64,000 nt of DNA from Micropterix aruncella (GCA_944548615.1 CALYMY010000064.1:1-64000); one strand, 5' to 3'; positions 1 through 13,526 are shown, counted from the first letter of the stretch. Translations and numbers: made by a program. Notes: generated by a model not told the origin, from the sequence alone.

Positions 1-3000
1 ATACATACACACTTACCGTCGTACATACATACACACTTACCGTCGTACGTACATACACACTTACCGTCGTACATACATACACACTTACCGTCGTACATAC
101 ATACACACTTACCGTCGTACATACATACACACTTACCGTCGTACATACATACACACTTACCGTCGTACATACATACACACTTACCGTCGTATACATACAC
201 ACTTACCGTCGTACATACATACACACTTACCGTCGTACATACATACACACTTACCGTCGTACATACATACACACTTACCGTCGTACATACATACACACTT
301 ACCGTCGTACATACATACACACTTACCGTCGTACAGTACATACACACTTACCGTCGTACATACATACACACTTACCGTCGTACATACATACACACTTACC
401 GTCGTACATACATACACACTTACCGTCGTACATACATACACACTTACCGTCGTACATACATACACACTTACCGTCGTACATACATACACACTTACCGTCG
501 TACATACATACACACTTACCGTCGTACATACATACACACTTACCGTCGTACATACATACACACTTACCGTCGTACATACATACACACTTACCGTCGTACA
601 TACATACACACTTACCGTCGTACATACATACACACTTACCGTCGTACATACATACACACTTACCGTCGTACATACATACACACTTACCGTCGTACATACA
701 TACACACTTACCGTCGTACATACATACACACTTACCGTCGTACATACATACACACTTACCGTCGTACATACATACACACTTACCGTCGTACATACATACA
801 CACTTACCGTCGTACATACATACACACTTACCGTCGTACATACATACACACTTACCGTCGTACATACATACACACTTACCGTCGTACATACATACACACT
901 TACCGTCGTACATACATACACACTTACCGTCGTACATACATACACACTTACCGTCGTACATACATACACACTTACCGTCGTACATACATACACACTTACC
1001 GTCGTACATACATACACACTTACCGTCGTACATACATACACACTTACCGTCGTACATACATACACACTTACCGTCGTACATACATACACACTTACCGTCG
1101 TACATACATACACACTTACCGTCGTACATACATACACACTTACCGTCGTACATACATACACACTTACCGTCGTACATACATACACACTTACCGTCGTACA
1201 TACATACACACTTACCGTCGTACATACATACACACTTACCGTCGTACATACATACACACTTACCGTCGTACATACATACACACTTACCGTCGTACATACA
1301 TACACACTTACCGTCGTACATACATACACACTTACCGTCGTACATACATACACACTTACCGTCGTACATACATACACACTTACCGTCGTACATACATACA
1401 CACTTACCGTCGTACATACATACACACTTACCGTCGTACATACATACACACTTACCGTCGTACATACATACACACTTACCGTCGTACATACATACACACT
1501 TACCGTCGTACATACATACACACTTACCGTCGTACATACATACACACTTACCGTCGTACATACATACACACTTACCGTCGTACATACATACACACTTACC
1601 GTCGTACATACATACACACTTACCGTCGTACATACATACACACTTACCGTCGTACATACATACACACTTACCGTCGTACATACATACACACTTACCGTCG
1701 TACATACATACACACTTACCGTCGTACATACATACACACTTACCGTCGTACATACATACACACTTACCGTCGTACATACATACACACTTACCGTCGTACA
1801 TACATACACACTTACCGTCGTACATACATACACACTTACCGTCGTACATACATACACACTTACCGTCGTACATACATACACACTTACCGTCGTACATACA
1901 TACACACTTACCGTCGTACATACATACACACTTACCGTCGTACATACATACACACTTACCGTCGTACATACATACACACTTACCGTCGTACATACATACA
2001 CACTTACCGTCGTACATACATACACACTTACCGTCGTACATACATACACACTTACCGTCGTACATACATACACACTTACCGTCGTACATACATACACACT
2101 TACCGTCGTACATACATACACACTTACCGTCGTACATACATACACACTTACCGTCGTACATACATACACACTTACCGTCGTACATACATACACACTTACC
2201 GTCGTACATACATACACACTTACCGTCGTACATACATACACACTTACCGTCGTACATACATACACACTTACCGTCGTACATACATACACACTTACCGTCG
2301 TACATACATACACACTTACCGTCGTACATACATACACACTTACCGTCGTACATACATACACACTTACCGTCGTACATACATACACACTTACCGTCGTACA
2401 TACATACACACTTACCGTCGTACATACATACACACTTACCGTCGTACATACATACACACTTACCGTCGTACATACATACACACTTACCGTCGTACATACA
2501 TACACACTTACCGTCGTACATACATACACACTTACCGTCGTACATACATACACACTTACCGTCGTACATACATACACACTTACCGTCGTACATACATACA
2601 CACTTACCGTCGTACATACAGTACACACTTACCGTCGTACATACGTACACACTTACCGTCGTACATACGTACACACTTACCGTCGTACATACGTACACAC
2701 TTACCGTCGTACATACGTACACACTTACCGTCGTACATACGTACACACTTACCGTCGTACATACGTACACACTTACCGTCGTACATACGTACACACTTAC
2801 CGTCGTACATACGTACACACTTACCGTCGTACATACGTACACACTTACCGTCGTACATACGTACACACTTACCGTCGTACATACGTACACACTTACCGTC
2901 GTACATACGTACACACTTACCGTCGTACATACGTACACACTTACCGTCGTACATACGTACACACTTACCGTCGTACATACGTACACACTTACCGTCGTAC

Positions 3001-3929
3001 ATACGTACACACTTACCGTCGTACATACGTACACACTTACCGTCGTACATACGTACACACTTACCGTCGTACATACGTACACACTTACCGTCGTACATAC
3101 GTACACACTTACCGTCGTACATACGTACATACTTACCGTCGTACATACGTACACACTTACCGTCGTACATACGTACACACTAACCGTCGTACATACGTAC
3201 ACACTTACCGTCGTACATACGTACACACTTACCGTCGTACATACGTACACACTTACCGTCGTACATACGTACACACTTACCGTCGTACATACGTACACAC
3301 TTACCGTCGTACATACGTACACACTTACCGTCGTACATACGTACACACTTACCGTCGTACATACGTACACACTTACCGTCGTACATACGTACACACTTAC
3401 CGTCGTACATACGTACACACTTACCGTCGTACATACGTACACACTTACCGTCGTACATACGTACACACTTACCGTCGTACATACGTACACACTTACCGTC
3501 GTACATACGTACACACTTACCGTCGTACATACGTACACACTTACCGTCGTACATACGTATACACTTACCGTCGTACATACGTACACACTTACCGTCGTAC
3601 ATACGTACACACTTACCGTCGTACATACGTACACACTTACCGTCGTACATACGTACACACTTACCGTCGTACATACGTACACACTTACCGTCGTACATAC
3701 ATACACACTTACCGTCGTACGTACATACACACTTACCGTCGTACATACATACACACTTACCGTCGTACGTACATACACACTTACCGTCGTACATACATAC
3801 ACACTTACCGTCCTACATACATACGCACTTACCGTCCTACATACATACACACTTACCGTCCTACATACATACACACTTACCGTCCTACATACATACACAC
3901 TTACCGTCCTACATACATACACACTTACC
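1..3929. repeat. 24-bp satellite array, segment 1
   Basis: Tandem 24-bp units made of an ACAY-type tract (ACATACATACACAC) followed by TTACCGTCGT; the sequence repeats exactly every 120 bases, which is five units. Sub-blocks are visible. Positions 1-340 are mixed, with phase-shifting units near 187 and 331. About 341-2610 is essentially invariant standard unit. A 25-base switch unit (CATACAGTACACAC) lies near 2614-2627. About 2638-3700 carries CATACGTACACAC instead of CATACATACACAC. About 3700-3810 alternates GTCGTACGTACAT with standard units. About 3811-3929 has GTCC instead of GTCG. It ends at the LINE insertion, after the bases CACTTACC. No credible gene lies inside; the long open frames follow from the unit length being divisible by three. 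Confidence 0.98.
3916..3929. repeat. Left target-site duplication of LINE copy 1
   Basis: The 14 bases CATACACACTTACC end exactly where the LINE sequence begins and are repeated at 5889-5902 directly after its poly(A) tail. The preceding base is A and cannot be separated from the tail, so the duplication is 14 or 15 bp. R1-type elements are known for target-site duplications of about this length. Confidence 0.8.
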
Positions 3930-3930
3930 A

Positions 3931-5649
3931 AACATTGCATTAAAGGAAGCCATCAAAGCAGCACCGTCACTGTTCTTGGAAGTTTACAACGCATGCCTTA
4001 AGGAGGGAACTGTACCTCTGAAATGGAAGCAACAGAGATTAGTACTTCTCCCTAAGGGTAAGCAACCACCAGATGATCCATCAGCCTACCGTCCGCTCTG
4101 CATGTTGGATACGGCAGGCAAAATACTAGAAAGTATAATTCATAGGAGGATAGAAGCGATAGTAGACCCGCAGCTTTCAAGCAACCAATATGGCTTCCGG
4201 AAGGGTCGCTCCACCCTGGATGCGATTGACCTTGTCGTCAACACAGCCAAAGAAGCGATCGCAGGGACCAGATGGAAGAGAGGTACGAAGAATTACTGCC
4301 TGGTGGCAACGCTGGATATAAAGAATGCGTTTAACTCCGCCAACTGGGACTGCATTATGAGTTCTCTCACCGCAATGAATGTACCAGGATATCTACGAAG
4401 GATGGTAGCAAGCTACTTCACTGATAGGGTCCTGAAATACGACACTGAGACGGGCCCGAAAGAATACAGGGTCACAGGGGGGGTGCCTCAGGGCTCGGTT
4501 CTGGGCCCACTTCTATGGAATGTCATGTACGACGGGCTACTGAGACTAGTACTACCAAGGGAAGTCAAACTCACGGCATATGCAGATGACGTGGCTCTGG
4601 TGATCGTCGCAAAACATCTCGAAGAGATAAATCTGGCTTTTGATACCACCTTTGAGATAATCAGTCAGTGGATGGACACAGTTGGCCTGAAGCTGGCAGA
4701 ACACAAGACTGAGGCAGTTCTCATTACCAGTAGGAAACAGCTAGAAACCATCACACTACGAGTTGGAGCCCATGAAATCACATCTCAGCCGTTTATTCGC
4801 TACTTAGGAGTGATGATCGATGCCCGACTCAATTTCAAGCAGCAGGCAGAGCATGTGGGTGCGAAAGCATCGGTGGTCAGAGCGGCCTTATCGCGATTGA
4901 TGCCCAACATAGGCGGCCCAAAGCAGACTAGAAGGTCACTCCTATCGTCAGTGGTCACGTCAGTGCTCACATATGGCATCTCCATATGGGGTGATACCCT
5001 TAGAATACAGGAGTCACGGAGAAAAGTCGCGCCAGTATATCGATTGAGTGCTCTGAGAGTAGCCAGCGCCTTCCGCACAGTATCTGAGGACGCAGTGTGC
5101 GTTATCTCTGGGATGCTGCCTATTGAAATACTCGCTGAAGAGCGAAAAGCCCTCTACCGGCGAAAAGGATCAAACACTAGGAGCCCCGAAGAACTGAAAA
5201 CTGAAGAACGGCGGAAAAGCATACGCCGATGGCAAACTATGTGGGACACCTCAGCAAATGGTAGGTGGACGCACCGTCTTATTCCGGAAGTAGATGTCTG
5301 GCTGAGCCGAGAGTATGGAGAGGTGAATTACTACCTGACCCAGATGATATCGGGGCACGGGTGCTTCCGAGAATACCTCTTCAAATTCAAACACGATACT
5401 TCTCCAGAGTGCCCGTCTTGTCCTGGAGCCAATGAAGATGCTGAGCACGTGTTCTTCATGTGCCCCCGTTTCGAATCATCACGCAGTACTTGGGAAACTG
5501 CTCTTACACAGAAAATCCGGCCGGAATCCTTAATGAGAGCAATGCTTTCGTCAAAGGATGCCTGGGAGACGACAAACTCATTCGTGACGGAAGTACTGCA
5601 AGAACTTCGTCGCCTAGAAAGAGACCGAGCTCAGAACCAGGAGCACTAA
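3931..5649 (+). CDS. LINE ORF2 C-terminal part: reverse transcriptase with CCHC motif (5'-truncated)
   Basis: An open frame of 572 residues runs from the first whole codon of the insertion to TAA at 5647-5649; there is no native start, because the N-terminal endonuclease half is missing. In R1-clade elements this protein nicks the target and primes reverse transcription from the nick. Numbered from 3931, the RT fingers/palm run from about residue 30. QYGFRKGRST is at 86-95, catalytic motif A (LDIKNAF) has Asp129, GVPQGSVLGPLLWN is at 184-197, and the YADD box has Asp219 and Asp220 (codons at 4585-4590). A C-terminal zinc motif C494-x2-C497-x8-H506-x4-C511 matches the C-terminal motif of R1-type ORF2. 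No stop or frameshift is present, so the copy is young, but without an endonuclease or promoter it should be immobile. Confidence 0.92.
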   Translation, partial: NIALKEAIKAAPSLFLEVYNACLKEGTVPLKWKQQRLVLLPKGKQPPDDPSAYRPLCMLDTAGKILESIIHRRIEAIVDPQLSSNQYGFRKGRSTLDAIDLVVNTAKEAIAGTRWKRGTKNYCLVATLDIKNAFNSANWDCIMSSLTAMNVPGYLRRMVASYFTDRVLKYDTETGPKEYRVTGGVPQGSVLGPLLWNVMYDGLLRLVLPREVKLTAYADDVALVIVAKHLEEINLAFDTTFEIISQWMDTVGLKLAEHKTEAVLITSRKQLETITLRVGAHEITSQPFIRYLGVMIDARLNFKQQAEHVGAKASVVRAALSRLMPNIGGPKQTRRSLLSSVVTSVLTYGISIWGDTLRIQESRRKVAPVYRLSALRVASAFRTVSEDAVCVISGMLPIEILAEERKALYRRKGSNTRSPEELKTEERRKSIRRWQTMWDTSANGRWTHRLIPEVDVWLSREYGEVNYYLTQMISGHGCFREYLFKFKHDTSPECPSCPGANEDAEHVFFMCPRFESSRSTWETALTQKIRPESLMRAMLSSKDAWETTNSFVTEVLQELRRLERDRAQNQEH

Positions 5650-5888
5650 ATAAAAGAAAGAGTGACTTGAACCGCCAGAAGAAGCAATAGCAAGACCCTC
5701 CCTCCGCGAAGTAATGCCTAACGGCGGGGCCGCGGAGGAAACAGAGGCAGAGACCAGAGGATGAGGTTTTTAGTCGGTAGGGGAAATAATCCGAGTCCGA
5801 CATACCCAGGCAGAATACTGTCCTGATGATACGTAAAAGTATTTTTCTCCAAACCTCTGAAAAAAAAAAAAAAAAAAAAAAAAAAAAA
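5650..5888 (+). other. LINE 3' UTR with hairpin and poly(A) tract, copy 1
   Basis: After the ORF2 stop come 210 bp of non-coding sequence and then an A-tract at 5860-5888 (29 A). A short stem is visible: GTCGG at 5773-5777 pairs with CCGAC at 5797-5801, preceded by GAGGTTTTTA. A GTTTTTAGT...GAGTCC arrangement near the 3' end is, to my knowledge, common in R1-clade 3' UTRs, where the ORF2 protein recognises its RNA; that role here is inferred. Confidence 0.75.
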
Positions 5889-8800
5889 CATACACACTTA
5901 CCGTCCTACATACATACACACTTACCGTCCTACATACATACACACTTACCGTCCTACATACATACACACTTACCGTCCTACATACATACGCACTTACCGT
6001 CCTACATACATACGCACTTACCGTCCTACATACATACGCACTTACCGTCCTACATACATACACACTTACCGTCCTACATACATACGCACTTACCGTCCTA
6101 CATACATACCCACTTACCGTCCTACATACATACACTTACCGTCCTACATACATACACACTTACCGTCCTACATACATACGCACTTACCGTCCTACATATA
6201 TACACACTTACCGTCCTACATACATACACACTTACCGTCCTACATACATACACACTTACCGTCCTACATACATACACACTTACCGTCCTACATACATACA
6301 CACTTACCGTCCTACATACATACACACTTACCGTCCTACATACATACACACTTACCGTCCTACATACATACACACTTACCGTCCTACATACATACACTTA
6401 CCGTCCTACATACATACACACTTACCGTCCTACATACATACGCACTTACCGTCCTACATATATACACACTTACCGTCCTACATACATACACACTTACCGT
6501 CGTACATACATACACACTTACCGTCGTACATACATACACACTTACCGTCGTACATACATACACACTTACCGTCGTACATACATACACACTTACCGTCGTA
6601 CATACATACACACTTACCGTCGTACATACATACACACTTACCGTCGTACATACATACACACTTACCGTCGTACATACATACACACTTACCGTCGTACATA
6701 CATACACACTTACCGTCGTACATACATACACACTTACCGTCGTACGTACATACACACTTACCGTCGTACATACATACACACTTACCGTCGTACGTACATA
6801 CACACTTACCGTCGTACATACATACACACTTACCGTCGTACGTACATACACACTTACCGTCGTACATACATACACAATTACCGTCGTACGTACATACACA
6901 CTTACCGTCGTACATACATACACACTTACCGTCGTACATACATACACACTTACCGTCGTACATACATACACACTTACCGTCGTACATACATACACACTTA
7001 CCGTCGTACATACATACACACTTACCGTCGTACATACATACACACTTACCGTCGTACATACATACACACTTACCGTCGTACATACATACACACTTACCGT
7101 CGTACATACATACACACTTACCGTCGTACATACATACACACTTACCGTCGTACATACATACACACTTACCGTCGTACATACATACACACTAACCGTCGTA
7201 CATACATACACACTTACCGTCGTACATACATACACACTTACCGTCGTACATACATACACACTTACCGTCGTACATACATACACACTTACCGTCGTACATA
7301 CATACACACTTACCGTCGTACATACATACACACTTACCGTCGTACATACATACACACTTACCGTCGTACATACATACACACTTACCGTCACACATACATA
7401 CACACTTACCGTCGTACATACATACACACTTACCGTCGTACATACATACACACTTACCGTCGTACATACATACACACTTACCGTCGTACATACATACACA
7501 CTTACCGTCGTACATACATACACACTTACCGTCGTACATACATACACACTTACCGTCGTACATACATACACACTTACCGTCGTACATACATACACACTTA
7601 CCGTCGTACATACATACACACTTACCGTCGTACATACATACACACTTACCGTCCTACATACATACACACTTACCGTCCTACATACATACGCACTTACCGT
7701 CCTACATACATACGCACTTACCGTCCTACATACATACGCACTTACCGTCCTACATACATACACATTTACCGTCCTACATACATACGCACTTACCGTCCTA
7801 CATACATACCCACTTACCGTCCTACATACATACACTTACCGTCCTACATACATACACACTTACCGTCCTACATACATACGCACTTACCGTCCTACATATA
7901 TACACACTTACCGTCCTACATACATACACACTTACCGTCCTACATACATACACACTTACCGTCCTACATACATACACACTTACCGTCCTACATACATACA
8001 CACTTACCGTCCTACATACATACACACTTACCGTCCTACATACATACACACTTACCGTCCTACATACATACATACTTACCGTCCTACATACATACACACT
8101 TACCGTCCTACATACATACACACTTACCGTCCTACATACATACACACTTACCGTCCTACATACATACACACTTACCGTCCTACATACATACACACTTACC
8201 GTCCTACATACATACACATTTACCGTCCTACATACATACACACTTACCGTCCTACATACATACACACTTACCGTCCTACATACATACACACTTACCGTCC
8301 TACATACATACACACTTACCGTCCTACATACATACACACTTACCGTCCTACATACATACACACTTACCGTCCTACATACATACACACTTACCGTCCTACA
8401 TACATACACACTTACCGTCCTACATACATACACACTTACCGTCCTACATACATACACACTTACCGTCCTACATACATACACACTTACCGTCCTACATACA
8501 TACACACTTACCGTCCTACATACATACACACTTACCGTCCTACATACATACACACTTACCGTCCTACATACATACACACTTACCGTCCTACATACATACA
8601 CACTTACCGTCCTACATACATACACACTTACCGTCCTACTTACATACACACTTACCGTCCTACATACACACACACTTACCGTCCTACATACATACACACT
8701 TACCGTCCTACATACACACACACTTACCGTCCTACATACATACACACTTACCGTCCTACATACATACACACTTACCGTCCTACATACATACACACTTACC

Positions 8801-11647
8801 GTCCTACATACATACACACTTACCGTCCTACATACATACACACTTACCGTCCTACACACATACACACTTACCGTCCTACATACATACACACTTACCGTCC
8901 TACATACATACACACTTACCGTCCTACATACATACACACTTACCGTCCTACATACATACACACTTACCGTCCTACATACATACACACTTACCGTCCTACA
9001 TACATACACACTTACCGTCCTACATACATACACACTTACCGTCCTACATACATACACACTTACCGTCCTACATACATACACACTTACCGTCCTACATACA
9101 TACACACTTACCGTCCTACATACATACACACTTACCGTCCTACATACATACACACTTACCGTCCTACATACATACACACTTACCGTCCTACATACATACA
9201 CACTTACCGTCGTACGTACATACACACTTACCGTCGTACATACATACACACTTACCGTCGTACGTACATACACACTTACCGTCGTACATACATACACACT
9301 TACCGTCGTACATACATACACACTTACCGTCGTACATACATACACACTTACCGTCGTACATACATACACACTTACCGTCGTACATACATACACACTTACC
9401 GTCGTACATACATACACACTTACCGTCGTACATACATACACACTTACCGTCGTACATACATACACACTTACCGTCGTACATACATACACACTTACCGTCG
9501 TACATACATACACACTTACCGTCGTACATACATACACACTTACCGTCGTACATACATACACACTTACCGTCGTACATACATACACACTTACCGTCGTACA
9601 TACATACACACTTACCGTCGTACATACATACACACTTACCGTCGTACATACATACACACTTACCGTCGTACATACATACACACTTACCGTCGTACATACA
9701 TACACACTTACCGTCGTACATACATACACACTTACCGTCGTACATACATACACACTTACCGTCGTACATACATACACACTTACCGTCGTACATACATACA
9801 CACTTACCGTCGTACATACATACACACTTACCGTCGTACATACATACACACTTACCGTCGTACATACATACACACTTACCGTCGTACATACATACACACT
9901 TACCGTCGTACATACATACACACTTACCGTCGTACATACATACACACTTACCGTCGTACATACATACACACTTACCGTCGTACATACATACACACTTACC
10001 GTCGTACATACATACACACTTACCGTCGTACATACATACACACTTACCGTCGTACATACATACACACTTACCGTCCTACATACATACACACTTACCGTCG
10101 TACATACATACACACTTACCGTCCTACATACATACACACTTACCGTCCTACATACATACACACTTACCGTCCTACATACATACACACTTACCGTCGTACA
10201 TACATACACACTTACCATCCTACATACATACACACTTACCGTCCTACATACATACACACTTACCGTCGTACATACATACACACTTACCGTCGTACATACA
10301 TACACACTTACCGTCGTACATACATACACACTTACCGTCGTACATACATACACACTTACCGTCGTACATACATACACACTTACCGTCGTACATACATACA
10401 CACTTACCGTCGTACATACATACACACTTACCGTCGTACATACATACACACTTACCGTCATACATACATACACACTTACCGTCGTACATACATACACACT
10501 TACCGTCGTACATACATACACACTTACCGTCGTACATACATACACACTTACCGTCGTACATACATACACACTTACCGTCGTACATACATACACACTTACC
10601 GTCGTACATACATACACGCTTACCGTCGTACATACATACACACTTACCGTCGTACATACATACACGCTTACCGTCGTACATACATACACACTGACCGTCG
10701 TACATACATACACGCTTACCGTCGTACATACATACACACTTACCGTCGTACATACATACACACTTACCGTCGTACATACATACACACTTACCGTCGTACA
10801 TACATACACACTTACCGTCGTACATACATACACACTTACCGTCGTACATACATACACACTTACCGTCGTACATACATACACACTTACCGTCGTACATACA
10901 TACACACTTACCGTCGTACATACATACACACTTACCGTCGTACATACATACACACTTACCGTCGTACATACATACACACTTACCGTCGTACATACATACA
11001 CACTTACCGTCGTACATACATACACACTTACCGTCGTACATACATACACACTTACCGTCGTACATACATACACACTTACCGTCGTACATACATACACACT
11101 TACCGTCGTACATACATACACACTTACCGTCGTACATACATACACACTTACCGTCGTACATACATACACACTTACCGTCGTACATACATACACACTTACC
11201 GTCGTACGTACATACACACTTACCGTCGTACATACATACACACTTACCGTCGTACATACATACACACTTACCGTCGTACATACATACACACTTACCGTCG
11301 TACATACATACACACTTACCGTCGTACATACATACACGCTTACCGTCGTACATACATACACACTTACCGTCATACATACATACACACTTACCGTCGTACA
11401 TACATACACACTTACCGTCGTACATACATACACACTTACCGTCGTACATACATACACACTTACCGTCGTACATACATACACACTTACCGTCGTACATACA
11501 TACACACTTACCGTCGTACATACATACACGCTTACCGTCGTACATACATACACACTTACCGTCGTACATACATACACGCTTACCGTCGTACATACATACA
11601 CACTGACCGTCGTACATACATACACGCTTACCGTCGTACATACATAC
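5889..11647. repeat. 24-bp satellite array, segment 2
   Basis: It resumes with the right copy of the LINE target duplication (5889-5902). From 5889 to about 6485 the units are GTCC type with sporadic CGCACTT, CCCACTT and TATATACACAC variants, and 22-base units end near 6138 and 6400 (spacing 262). About 6486-7645 is GTCG type, with GTACGTACAT at every second unit between 6745 and 6890. About 7646-9190 is GTCC type, 9191-10065 GTCG type, 10066-10260 mixed, and 10261-11647 GTCG type with CACGCTT and CACTGACC variants. A 912-bp (38-unit) internal duplication is marked by GTCATAC at 10460 and 11372 and by CACGCTT at 10618 and 11530. It ends in ATAC, the target-site duplication of the LTR element. 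Confidence 0.97.
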
Positions 11648-13127
11648 TGTAATGGTCATAAAACCATTACGGGTTTAACAAACAATATAATAAACAATTA
11701 TTGCCAAAATTAGTTAACAAAAATAAAATAACAATAATATAGGATACAAGCGAATTTTATCGCACAATAGGCATCACTAGCGATTAGATGGAACACGGGT
11801 GTAGAGAATCGCTAGTGAGAGTAGTTTTTTTTTTTGGCCCGAAGCACTCGAGGGGAAAGGTCGTCGTTTCAGCGCGGCGGTCGGTTTTTTGCCTCGCGGC
11901 GATTACCGGCCGCCGGAGCTCATTTCACGACTTCGAAGTGGCCTACCTACATCTACGAATAAAATATAAAAGTCAAAGTCATCTTTAGAAATTATAACTA
12001 GAATCAAGTGCGGCGCAGGCAAAGCATTCCAGCGTGATCTCCACATCCTATTTGGGGCAAGTAGATTATATTCTCATTTTCGGTTTTTTTTTAAAGTAAA
12101 ATTCGATTTCTTTTATTCTAACTTGCAATACCACAATCGTGCAATACTTTTTAGTCCTTCAGACCCGTCTTGCACGACATATACGTGCTAACCCGTTTTT
12201 CTGAATATAGGAATCCGTAGTTTCTAATATAGGATCAACGATAGACACCGCCAATAAATCTAAAATCATTTCGGCGATCTCTACTTAAAATGTAGGCTGT
12301 AAAAATATATAAATATAATTAAAATCCACGTTAGACAATCTTGGGATTAAAACGTGGCGAAGTCAGAGTGGCATTGAGTTCTTCCCGAGGCAATTAAAAA
12401 TCAGATAAATTAATAAAATAGCTTATGAAGTAAAATACCAAATTATAGATAAATATAAATGCAAGTCATCGTCAGGGAATACGTAACATTTCCAAATTTA
12501 AATATCAGGGAAAATGATAGAGCAAAAGACTACCGTCGTTTACGATAGTTGAAAGTGCAGCGTACCCGACACTAAAATTGCCAAATCATTGTAGGGCAAA
12601 AATAGGAAAAACCAGTTACGAATAATGCTCATCGAAACACGGGTAAAATGTAATAATTGTAACGTACGCTCGTAAAAATCTCGCAAGGCCTTCGACGATC
12701 GACGTATTAAAATTAAGTTTCATAAATAATATAAATATTCAATATCACACATATAGTTTCGGGAAATGTCTTCGCAACAGGTTATAGAAAAATAAATAGT
12801 AAATTTGGGTCGAAAAGGTATCTTTTATTTTACTCATAATCATCTCAATATCAGAATAATTTCAATTTTAATATCATCATATATCATATATTTCATTTTC
12901 ATTTTTTTATATAAATAAAATAGACTAAAAAAAACCATAAAAGGAAAGGATTGGTTGAGATATATTTATAAAATATTAAAATCAGTTTCCAGTATTATTT
13001 GGGAAAATTCATTAAATTCAGAATTCTTTATTAAGGAAAATAAAGCACACTTATTTATGTTACAAGTTAATTTTGCGCATATTCCAGCAAGATTTAAGTT
13101 AAATTAACCGAATCCGCCGTCGCGTCC

Positions 13128-13230
13128 GCGCCATCTAGCGGCGAAACGCGGGCATTAGTAGCACAATGCAGGTTGAGCAAAATGATGTCCATCTTTGCTA
13201 AGTAACTCGCCGCGCCACCGCTAGAGGGCG
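13128..13230. promoter_or_regulatory. Pair of CTCF-like motifs in the left LTR
   Basis: CCGCTAGATGGCGC reads on the minus strand at 13128-13141, and CCGCTAGAGGGCG on the plus strand at 13218-13230. Both resemble the CTCF core consensus (CC-NCTAG-RKGGCGC-like), and they point away from each other. The same pair is at 22290-22303 and 22380-22392 in the right LTR. Binding is inferred from the motif only. Confidence 0.4.
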
Positions 13231-13519
13231 TTCGAACGAGAATAATAATATATTATTTAGTAAGGGAAATGGTTCAATAATTTAGCAATTCAATATCCAT
13301 AAAAGGCCGTTCATCCCATAGGGATGGTCATCTTACCGTAGACTGGGTCACTAAGGGATTCTAAATACCCCCGTGCCTGAGATGGACTGAGCGAACCGAC
13401 GCAAATCCCGACGCAGCCTACATACCCCTGCCCCAGAAGAATTCTAAACGGTGGAAGGACTCTGGCACTTGTTCATAGATCCGAAATAAATCTACTTCTC
13501 CTTCCGGGCTGGCGCCCAC

Positions 13520-13526
13520 TATATAA
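13520..13526 (+). promoter_or_regulatory. Candidate TATA box of the left LTR
   Basis: TATATAA in the context CCACTATATAAACAAATC lies about 100 bp before the LTR end and would place transcription start near 13550, leaving a short R-U5. It is repeated at 22682-22688. An AATAAA at 13485-13490 lies just upstream, which is an awkward order for a polyadenylation signal, so U3/R/U5 boundaries stay uncertain. Confidence 0.45.

Larger units (their letters stand above)
3930..5888 (+). mobile_element. 5'-truncated R1-clade LINE (Waldo-like), copy 1
   Basis: A non-LTR retrotransposon fragment of 1,959 bp inserted into the satellite. It begins abruptly inside the polymerase ORF, upstream of the core reverse-transcriptase motifs, and so lacks the 5' UTR, ORF1 and endonuclease. 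It continues through the ORF2 stop, a 210-bp 3' UTR and a 29-base poly(A) tract. The motif set (LDIKNAF, GVPQGSVLGPLLWN, YADD and a C-terminal CCHC) is typical of the R1/TRAS/SART/Waldo clade. Waldo elements are known to insert into (ACAY)n repeats, and the satellite unit contains just such a tract, so a Waldo-like identity is inferred. A second copy at 27959-29918 encodes the same protein with the same flanks and arose by duplication rather than by new insertion. Confidence 0.9.

Noticed and set aside
1..3929. CRISPR-like array
   Set aside because: Units are contiguous direct repeats with no unique spacers, and the context is eukaryotic transposons.
4800..5803. Minus-strand and alternative-frame open frames over the LINE (also at 28829-30165)
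   Set aside because: They lie opposite or out of frame with the reverse transcriptase frame, which has clear catalytic motifs.
11788..11988. 66-codon open frame in both LTRs
   Set aside because: It lies wholly inside the LTR, shows no recognisable family, and its duplication is explained by the LTR being a repeat.
12528..12545. Short matches to the satellite tail inside the LTR (TACCGTCGT near 12532, CTTACCGT near 13333)
   Set aside because: Eight or nine bases only, not tandem, and in unrelated context; not evidence that the satellite came from the LTR.
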